Origin: Limnohabitans sp. 103DPR2
GTDB taxonomy: Bacteria > Pseudomonadota > Gammaproteobacteria > Burkholderiales > Burkholderiaceae_C
Reading direction: 5' to 3'
DNA length: 64,000 nucleotides
Assembly: GCF_001412575.1 (NCBI RefSeq)
Contig: NZ_CP011834.1
Location: 372,001 to 436,000 of the forward strand
Shown here: positions 58,571-64,000 of the stretch, piece by piece
Layout of the letters: each line of letters opens with the position of its first letter
How positions within the stretch are numbered: position 1 is the first letter of the stretch
Notes under the pieces: model-generated
Database searches by the model: none
What the model saw: only the letters and a program-made list of their open reading frames with translations
What the model was told of the DNA's origin: nothing
Made by a program: the position numbers and the translations under genes

Positions 58571-59020
58571 ATGCGCAAAGCTAAACTTCGAGCAGCCACC
58601 TTGGGTGGCAATCCTGATGATGTGGAAGCCACTTTCTATGATGCCCTCCGACAAGGCGACATTGAACGGCTGATGTCTTGCTGGGCCGATGAAGAAGAAA
58701 TTGTGTGTGTCCACCCAGGCGGACCTCGGCTTGTCGGTGCAGGTGCCATTCGCGCCACATTTGAAGCCATGTTCGCCAATGGCACCGTTCAAGCGCATCC
58801 CGAAAATATTCACAAAGTTGATGCGTTGGCCAGCGCCATGCATCACTTGATAGAGCGGGTCGAAGTGTTGGGTGCCGACGGCCCGCAAACGGCGTACGTG
58901 ATTGCCACCAACGTGTATCACAAGACACCACAAGGCTGGCGAATGGTTGCGCACCATGCAAGCCCCGGCACGCCGCATGCACCCCAAGAAATGTCGTCAA
59001 GCCCATCGGTTTTGCACTGA
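58571..59020 (+). CDS. SnoaL-like (NTF2 superfamily) protein
   Basis: 149 aa. The part DVEATFYDALRQGDIERLMSCWADEEEIVCVHPGG is the first helix and strand of SnoaL-like/DUF4440 domains, and GWRMVAHHASP is the conserved last strand. These small cone-shaped folds serve as cyclases, isomerases or binding domains; no function can be assigned. It starts just after the atp terminator, so needs its own promoter or read-through. Next gene 17 nt on. Confidence 0.84.
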   Translation: MRKAKLRAATLGGNPDDVEATFYDALRQGDIERLMSCWADEEEIVCVHPGGPRLVGAGAIRATFEAMFANGTVQAHPENIHKVDALASAMHHLIERVEVLGADGPQTAYVIATNVYHKTPQGWRMVAHHASPGTPHAPQEMSSSPSVLH

Positions 59021-59037
59021 GTGTTGAGAAACCGTTA

Positions 59038-60024
59038 ATGCAATACGCATCACCGTGGTGGCTGCCTGGCGGCCATTTGCAAACCATTTGGCCGGCGCTC
59101 TATTCACGCCGTTATGCGCATGCACCTGCAGTCTGGCGCCGCGAAAGATGGACCACCCCCGACCAAGATTTTGTGGATGTGGATTTTTGTGAATCTGCAA
59201 GGGCAGATGTGGCCAAACCTTTGCTGGTTTTGTTTCATGGCCTAGAAGGATCATCTGGCAGTCACTACGCGCAAGCGTTTGCTGATTGGGCGCAACACCA
59301 CCAATGCGACTTGGCTGTGCCTCACTTCAGGGGATGCAGTGGCAGCTTGAACTTGGGCCCACGAGCCTATCATTCTGGCGATCACGAAGAGATCGATTTT
59401 TTCTTGCGAAAGTTCAAGCAACAAGCTGACATGAATCAGCGACCTGGCGTACTTGCGGCGGGTGTGTCCTTGGGAGGCAATGCATTGATGCGATGGGCGG
59501 GTGAACAAGGACAAAGCGCGCAATCTGTGGTGAAAGCCGTTGCGTCCATTTGCGCCCCCTTGGATTTAACGGCCAGTGGCAAAGCCATCGGCGAAGGTTT
59601 CAATCGACAGGTTTACACGCGCATGTTTCTGCGCACCATGAAACCCAAAGCCATAGCCAAATTGAAACAACACCCAGGCTTGTTTGATCCCCAAAAGTTG
59701 TTAGCGTCCAAAGATTTGTATGAGTTCGACAATGTGTTCACGGCGCCATTGCATGGCTTTCAGAACACCGACGATTACTGGCTCAAAGCTTCTGCATTGC
59801 CCGTGATGTCGCACATTGCAGTACCGGCTTTGGCATTGAATGCAGTGAACGATCCCTTCGTGCCTGCATACAGTTTGCCGACACGACAGAAAGTCAGTAC
59901 TTACGTAGAATTGTGGCAACCTCAACATGGCGGTCATGTTGGATTTGCAAAGGGGTCTCTGCCCGGCCATTTGAAGGCCATGCCGCAAGCGGTGGGTGCG
60001 TGGCTGTTGCAGCATTTGAAATGA
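59038..60024 (+). CDS. YheT family alpha/beta hydrolase
   Basis: 328 aa. The segment WWLPGGHLQTIWPALYSRR is the hallmark of YheT (UPF0017) proteins, and LVLFHGLEGSSGSHYAQAFA is its oxyanion region. Nucleophile Ser lies in AAGVSLGGNALMRW, the acid in NAVNDPFVPAYSLP, and the His in QPQHGGHVGFAKG. Biological substrate unknown. It is followed by an uncharacterised gene and a convergent cytochrome c5 gene. Confidence 0.92.
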   Translation: MQYASPWWLPGGHLQTIWPALYSRRYAHAPAVWRRERWTTPDQDFVDVDFCESARADVAKPLLVLFHGLEGSSGSHYAQAFADWAQHHQCDLAVPHFRGCSGSLNLGPRAYHSGDHEEIDFFLRKFKQQADMNQRPGVLAAGVSLGGNALMRWAGEQGQSAQSVVKAVASICAPLDLTASGKAIGEGFNRQVYTRMFLRTMKPKAIAKLKQHPGLFDPQKLLASKDLYEFDNVFTAPLHGFQNTDDYWLKASALPVMSHIAVPALALNAVNDPFVPAYSLPTRQKVSTYVELWQPQHGGHVGFAKGSLPGHLKAMPQAVGAWLLQHLK

Positions 60025-60033
60025 GTGAGCGCA

Positions 60034-60579
60034 ATGGATGACTTAGTCAAACAAGCCATGGCCAAATGGCCCAATGTGCCAGATTGCTATGGCTGGTTGG
60101 GGCTGGACGAGCGAGGTCATTGGTACCTTCGAGACGATGCGGCACAAGCCAGTGGCAGTTTTCAAAGTGGTGCAAAAGGGGCCAAGGGCTCACTGCTTCG
60201 GCACGAGAAGTTGATTGAATTCATCCATCGAAATTACGCACCCGATGCGCAAGGTGCTTGGTTTTTCCAGAATGGCCCTCAACGAGTTTACGTCGAGTTG
60301 GCTTTGACGCCTTTGGTTTGGCGTTTGTCAGATGACTTTCAATTGATGGCCCAAACAGGTCAAACGGCGCAGGTTCAGGCTTGCTATACGGACGAAGAAG
60401 GCCGCGTGTACTTCAACACGTCGATGGGCTTTGGCCTGCTTCATACCTTGGACGTGGGCAAAGCCGCAGAGGGCCTTGAGCAAGGCTTGTGGCAACTCGA
60501 GACAACAGACGCTGCCAACTTGCAAACGACGTTTGCTTTCAGAATCAGCCCAGCAACAGACAAGAAAAAACCGCTCTGA
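60034..60579 (+). CDS. Conserved protein of unknown function (DUF2946/DUF2944-like)
   Basis: 181 aa, soluble, no signal peptide, no membrane helix. The start DLVKQAMAKWPNVPDCYGWL and the block LIEFIHRNYAPDAQGAWFFQNGPQRVYVELA are, by my recollection, conserved in Burkholderiales as a DUF family (2946 or 2944; I cannot confirm which). ATG 60034 is used; a GTG at 60025 abuts the YheT stop. The 3' end, including the stop codon, forms part of a bidirectional terminator. No catalytic motif is visible. Confidence 0.75.
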   Translation: MDDLVKQAMAKWPNVPDCYGWLGLDERGHWYLRDDAAQASGSFQSGAKGAKGSLLRHEKLIEFIHRNYAPDAQGAWFFQNGPQRVYVELALTPLVWRLSDDFQLMAQTGQTAQVQACYTDEEGRVYFNTSMGFGLLHTLDVGKAAEGLEQGLWQLETTDAANLQTTFAFRISPATDKKKPL

Positions 60580-60600
60580 TTTGCATCGAGCGGTTTTGTT
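60567..60600. terminator. Bidirectional Rho-independent terminator
   Basis: AAAACCGCTC 60567-60576 pairs with GAGCGGTTTT 60588-60597 (10 bp, 11-nt loop). On the plus strand TTTTGTTT follows; on the minus strand six U residues follow. It overlaps the stop codon of the plus-strand gene and closes the minus-strand cytochrome gene. Confidence 0.9.
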
Positions 60601-60639
60601 TGAAAGGCGTAGGCTTTTCAGCCATGCCAGATCAGAGAA

Positions 60640-61137
60640 TTACTTCTTTTCTTCAGCAGCAGGTGCCGGTGCTTCTGGCTCTTTGAATTTGCCGCCAGCT
60701 TGTGAAGCCATGTAGGCCACAGCACGTGCAATTTCCAAGTCGCTGAATTCGCCGCCAGCTTGTGCGCTCATGGCACCTTTGCCTTTGAGTGCGGAATTCA
60801 CCAAAGACTCGAAGGTGTTTTTGATGCGAGGAGCCCAAGCGGCCACATCGCCAAATTTAGGTGCACCTGCCGCGCCTGAAGCATGACAAGCGGAGCACTG
60901 AGCTTTGTAGACATCTTCGCCAGGACGAGCGGCTTTGGCTGCATCACGGAATTGAACGGCGCCCACTTTTTGAATCCGCTCGGCGACGTCGCGTTCGGCA
61001 TTGCTGTAGGTCACAGTGGTTTTGCTGAGGTCGAAATAAGCAAAGATGATGATTGCAGCGCAGGCAATGATCAACCAAAGGTCTGATTTAGAGATTTTGG
61101 AATTGCCGGAATGGCTGTCGTGACTGTTCGTGCTCAT
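60640..61137 (-). CDS. Membrane-anchored cytochrome c5 family protein
   Basis: 165 aa. One N-terminal membrane helix (LWLIIACAAIIIFAYF, about 20-35) serves as anchor, then a periplasmic class I c-type domain with the heme site CSACH at 81-85 and the sixth-ligand Met in KGAMSAQAGG. The Ala/Pro/Glu-rich C-terminal tail is common in betaproteobacterial c5 proteins. A TATAAT on the minus strand at 61194-61189 is a likely -10. Confidence 0.92.
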   Translation of the reverse strand: MSTNSHDSHSGNSKISKSDLWLIIACAAIIIFAYFDLSKTTVTYSNAERDVAERIQKVGAVQFRDAAKAARPGEDVYKAQCSACHASGAAGAPKFGDVAAWAPRIKNTFESLVNSALKGKGAMSAQAGGEFSDLEIARAVAYMASQAGGKFKEPEAPAPAAEEKK

Positions 61138-61274
61138 GGCGTCCTCAGAAATTCTGTGCGATGTTTGGGGGTGCTAAATAGAGCAGAAATTATAACCGCG
61201 GGGTGACCGCATGGTGGGGCGACGTCTGCGAGAGAAGTCCCCATGCCATAATTGTCGCAAACACCATTCCTAGC

Positions 61275-61350
61275 GCGGCTGTAGCTCAGTGGATAGAGTA
61301 TTGGCCTCCGAAGCCAAGGGTCGTGGGTTCGATCCCCGCCAGCCGCACCA
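61275..61350 (+). tRNA. tRNA-Arg (anticodon CCG)
   Basis: A 76-nt cloverleaf: acceptor GCGGCTG/CAGCCGC with discriminator A and encoded CCA, anticodon stem TTGGC/GCCAA, loop CTCCGAA with anticodon CCG at 61308-61310, and T-arm GTGGG-TTCGATC-CCCGC. Reads CGG codons. CATAAT at 61247-61252 may be its -10. Its 3' end is 3 nt from the end of the convergent mrdA gene. Confidence 0.97.
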
Positions 61351-61353
61351 AAG

Positions 61354-63348
61354 TTATCGGTTGCCCATCACGCCGACCACCCCTTCACTGGGTGTCAACA
61401 AGATGTCTTCTTTTCGCCTGCGCACGCCCACAGGTGATGCGGCCAAACCTTTTTGCGAGGCTTCAATGTCTTCGATGCTGGGGTAGTCGCCTAATAGCCA
61501 ATAGTCAAAAACACGTCTGGCAATGGGCGCGGCTTGGGCAGCACCAAAGCCGGCGTTTTCCACCACAATGGCCAAGGCAATTTGCGGTTCATCAGCTGGT
61601 GCAAAGGCCATGTACAAGGCGTGGTCACGCTGATGCTCTTCCAATTTGCTGGCGTTGTACTTGTCTTTTTGGCCAATGGTGACGGCTTGTGCGGTGCCGG
61701 TTTTGCCCGCACTTTGGTAGGGTGTGCCCGCAAACACTCTGGCAGAGGTGCCTTCTTTGGCCACGCCAATCAAACCCTGTTTCACCACAGCCACATTCTC
61801 AGGCTTGAAGCCTAAGTTGAGAGGCGCCTCACCGGCCACACTTCGGTCTACACGTGCAATGGGGTCTTGTGTGGCCATGACCAAGCGAGGTTTGCGCACC
61901 ACCCCGCCATTGGCCAAGGTGGCCGTTGCCGTGGCCAATTGCAGCATGGTGAAGGCGTTGTAACCTTGGCCAATGCCCAGGGAGATGGTTTCACCGCCGT
62001 ACCAACGTTGTTGCTCGGCTTTCTTGTAGGTGTTCTTTTTCCATTGGGTGCTTGGCAAGACGCCGCGCACTTCACCTGGTAAATCGATGCCTGTGATTTG
62101 ACCAAAACCCAAAGGCTTCATGAAGTCGTGAATGGCATCCACGCCCATGGTATTGGCCAATGAGTAGTAGTACACATTGCTGGACAACACAATGGAGCGA
62201 ACCATGTCAACAGGCCCAAGGCCTGTATCGCCGTGGCTTCGAAAGGTGTGACCGCCGTAGTTCCACGAGCCTTGGTCGTTGATGATTTCGCTGGCGCTGC
62301 GTTTGCCTGTTTCGAGTGCCGCTAAGGCCATGAAGGGTTTGTAGGTGGACCCCGGTGGGTAAGTGCCGCGAATGGCCCGGTTCAGCAGAGGCTTGTCGAT
62401 CGACTCACTCAAGGCTTTCCAGCTTTCACTGTCGATGCCATCGACAAATAAATTGGGATCGAAGGTGGGCTTGCTGACGAAGGCTAAAACTTCGCCGGTG
62501 CGTGGGTCCATGGCCACCAAAGCACCGCGACGATCGCCGAACAAGTCTTCCACCATCTTTTGCAATTTGATGTCGAGTGACAGCACCACGTTTTGGCCAG
62601 GCGTGGCGGGTCTGCTGGCCAGTCGCCGCACGGCTTTGCCGCCTGCCGAGGTTTCGACTTCTTGCACACCGGTGATGCCATGCAGTTCTCGCTCGTAGCG
62701 TTGTTCTACGCCTAACTTGCCGATGTATTGGGTACCGCGGTAGTTGCCTTCGTCATCGCTCTCTTCAATTTGTTCTTTTTCTTTTTGGTTGATGCGGCCG
62801 ATGTAGCCCACCACGTGGCTGGCCAAATGACCATAGGGGTAGTTGCGGAACAAACGCGCTTTGATTTCAACACCCGGAAAGCGGTAATGCTGCGCAGAGA
62901 ACTTGGCCACTTCTTCTTCTGTGAGACGTGAACGAATGGGCAGTGAGTCAAAGTTCTTAGACTCTTCTCGCATGCGTTTGAAGCGACGACGATCGCGCAG
63001 TGGGATGTCGATGATTTCAGACAAACTGTCGATGGTGGCTTCGAGGTCCTTCACGCGTGAAGGTGTGATTTCGAGTGTGTAGGCCGAGTAGTTGTTGGCC
63101 AACACAACGCCATTGCGGTCCATGATCGTGCCGCGATTGGGCACTGTGGGCAAGATGGCGGTGCGATTGTTTTCTGCTTGCTCTAACAAGTCTTCGTGCC
63201 GAATGACTTGCAAATAAAACAGGCGGATGCCCAACAAAGCAAAACACAAAAGCACCACGCCTTGCAGCACCATCACGCGCGTTTGAAATTTGAAAATCTC
63301 AAACTCGGTGTTGCGCAACTCGCTTAACGAGGGCAGGTGCAGCGCCAT
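61354..63348 (-). CDS. mrdA: Penicillin-binding protein 2
   Basis: 664 aa. Transpeptidase of the elongasome. One N-terminal membrane helix (about 27-48), the PBP dimerisation domain beginning NRGTIMDRNGVVLANN, and the transpeptidase domain with Ser334-x-x-Lys337 (GSTYKPF), SSN in VLSSNVYYY and KTG in SAGKTGTAQ. It is coupled to mreD, 3 nt after its stop. rodA, usually next, is not downstream: a tRNA and the cytochrome gene follow. Confidence 0.96.
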   Translation of the reverse strand: MALHLPSLSELRNTEFEIFKFQTRVMVLQGVVLLCFALLGIRLFYLQVIRHEDLLEQAENNRTAILPTVPNRGTIMDRNGVVLANNYSAYTLEITPSRVKDLEATIDSLSEIIDIPLRDRRRFKRMREESKNFDSLPIRSRLTEEEVAKFSAQHYRFPGVEIKARLFRNYPYGHLASHVVGYIGRINQKEKEQIEESDDEGNYRGTQYIGKLGVEQRYERELHGITGVQEVETSAGGKAVRRLASRPATPGQNVVLSLDIKLQKMVEDLFGDRRGALVAMDPRTGEVLAFVSKPTFDPNLFVDGIDSESWKALSESIDKPLLNRAIRGTYPPGSTYKPFMALAALETGKRSASEIINDQGSWNYGGHTFRSHGDTGLGPVDMVRSIVLSSNVYYYSLANTMGVDAIHDFMKPLGFGQITGIDLPGEVRGVLPSTQWKKNTYKKAEQQRWYGGETISLGIGQGYNAFTMLQLATATATLANGGVVRKPRLVMATQDPIARVDRSVAGEAPLNLGFKPENVAVVKQGLIGVAKEGTSARVFAGTPYQSAGKTGTAQAVTIGQKDKYNASKLEEHQRDHALYMAFAPADEPQIALAIVVENAGFGAAQAAPIARRVFDYWLLGDYPSIEDIEASQKGLAASPVGVRRRKEDILLTPSEGVVGVMGNR

Positions 63349-63351
63349 GAT

Positions 63352-63873
63352 TTAGATCGGGCGATTGGCGTCAGGATCGTGCGCCCGACGCTGTGGTGCC
63401 AGCAAAATAAAGTTGGCTGCCGGCCACAACAAGGTTTCCAAGATGGGCGAGAGCAGCAATGGCCAACCTGGAAAATCATTCCCCGTCGTGAGGCGAATGA
63501 CCCATCCAGTGGCTTCTGCCAAGAAAAGGAAAGGAATGATTTGGATCATTTGTTCTTTGATGGGAAACCACAGAAGTCGCCGATGCAAAGTGAAAGCGCA
63601 GTAACTCAAGATGGCATACGTGAGTGCATGTTGCCCCATCAGGGAAGACTGCTGCACATCGGTCCAAAGGCCCAAGCAAAAAGCAATGCCAATGCCAACA
63701 CGTCGAGGTTGATGGATGCCCCAGAAGAAGATGCAGACTGCCAACAGGTCTGGCAACCAAATGGCTTGTGTCAAACCCAACAGCATGTTCAACACCAAAC
63801 AGACCAACAGACTGAGGCCAATGAACCAAGGACTGACGGGCAACAACAGGGCCTCACGACGCGACATGATCAT
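63352..63873 (-). CDS. mreD: Rod shape-determining protein MreD
   Basis: 173 aa, about five to six membrane helices, links MreB filaments to the wall synthesis machine. FIGLSLLVCLVLNMLLG, WLPDLLAVCIFFWGIHQPRRVG and the GLWTDVQQSSLMGQHAL block are typical. ATG 63873 overlaps the mreC stop (ATGA); a second ATG lies two codons later. It is followed by mrdA. Confidence 0.92.
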   Translation of the reverse strand: MIMSRREALLLPVSPWFIGLSLLVCLVLNMLLGLTQAIWLPDLLAVCIFFWGIHQPRRVGIGIAFCLGLWTDVQQSSLMGQHALTYAILSYCAFTLHRRLLWFPIKEQMIQIIPFLFLAEATGWVIRLTTGNDFPGWPLLLSPILETLLWPAANFILLAPQRRAHDPDANRPI

Positions 63874-64000
63874 GGTGTTTTGCCTTTTGTCGCTGCCTGA
63901 GCGCCAATGGGTTGCAAGATCAGCACATGCCGACCTTTCATGTCAGCCAAAGGCTTGGCATGAATGCGTGCGAAAGAGATGTCAACGCGCCTTTCGATGT
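63870..64000 (-). CDS. mreC: Rod shape-determining protein MreC, C-terminal end (partial)
   Basis: The minus-strand reading frame from the window edge gives about 43 residues (IERRVDISFARIHAKPLADM, then KGRHVLILQPIGAQAATKGKTP) and ends with TGA overlapping the mreD start. The strand sequence RHVLIL and the position before mreD identify MreC. The main part of the gene lies beyond position 64000. Confidence 0.85.
   Translation of the reverse strand, partial: IERRVDISFARIHAKPLADMKGRHVLILQPIGAQAATKGKTP

Overview
The window is a stretch of a betaproteobacterial chromosome, most likely Burkholderiales, family Comamonadaceae (a Limnohabitans- or Rhodoferax-like freshwater bacterium). The reasons are a methionine synthase split into two genes, an S-adenosylhomocysteine (SAH) riboswitch in front of the larger half, a TorF-type porin in front of glnK-amtB, an EIIA(Man)-HPr-EI gene set without sugar permeases, a long disordered tail on ribosomal protein S3, and the DUF493-lipB-lipA and mreC-mreD-mrdA orders. 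The assignment to a genus is inference. Genes are tightly packed, many overlap by 1-4 nt, no gap exceeds about 300 nt, and I see no insertion sequence, prophage or CRISPR array. I also recognise no dedicated DNA-binding transcription factor gene.

Layout. 1-5816: end of metH1, SAH riboswitch, metH2, then an MFS transporter and comM on the minus strand. 5817-8760: NtrC-like sites and a sigma-54 promoter driving a TorF porin, glnK and amtB, closed by a terminator. 8838-12340: SMP-30-type lactonase and glycolate oxidase subunits glcE and glcF (glcD is not here). 12337-17079: glutathione peroxidase, lplT, alr, a DMT transporter and a TSUP transporter. 17081-23160: a candidate small RNA or terminator region, a minus-strand catabolic operon (SDR, MaoC hydratase, MmsA, GMC oxidoreductase) and a divergent pair (DsbA-like isomerase, dienelactone hydrolase). 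23178-29250: corA-like transporter and hemB on the minus strand; hemJ, vanZ-like, a 2Fe-2S protein, an alpha/beta hydrolase and dacC on the plus strand.

29303-39568: the str and S10 ribosomal operons (rpsL, rpsG, fusA, tuf, rpsJ, rplC-rplD-rplW-rplB-rpsS-rplV-rpsC-rplP-rpmC-rpsQ) with two strong sigma-70 promoters, several leader hairpins and a terminator. The cluster has no rpoBC in front and no spc operon behind. 39642-45317: peroxiredoxin, GNAT acetyltransferase, a cytochrome b561 / cytochrome c' divergent pair, an esterase with a CoA-transferase, and an MFS transporter. 45314-50689: EIIA(Man), HPr and EI in overlapping frames, then DMT transporter, lipA, lipB and DUF493 on the minus strand. 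50712-58555: a CopD-like membrane protein and the complete atpIBEFHAGDC operon with its terminator. 58571-64000: SnoaL-like protein, YheT-like hydrolase, an uncharacterised conserved protein, a membrane-anchored cytochrome c5, tRNA-Arg(CCG), and mrdA-mreD-mreC (the last cut by the window end).

How the genes work together. Most of the window is core metabolism and growth: translation, ATP synthesis, lipoate, heme, methionine, cell-wall elongation and nitrogen control. The accessory content is small catabolic and transport units. The most interesting regulatory pieces are the SAH riboswitch between the two halves of methionine synthase, the NtrC/sigma-54 control region shared with comM, and a pair of covarying structured repeats between fusA and tuf. 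The most interesting metabolic piece is the SDR-MaoC-MmsA-GMC operon, which could carry out oxidation of a C3-C4 hydroxy acid such as 3-hydroxypropionate to an acyl-CoA.
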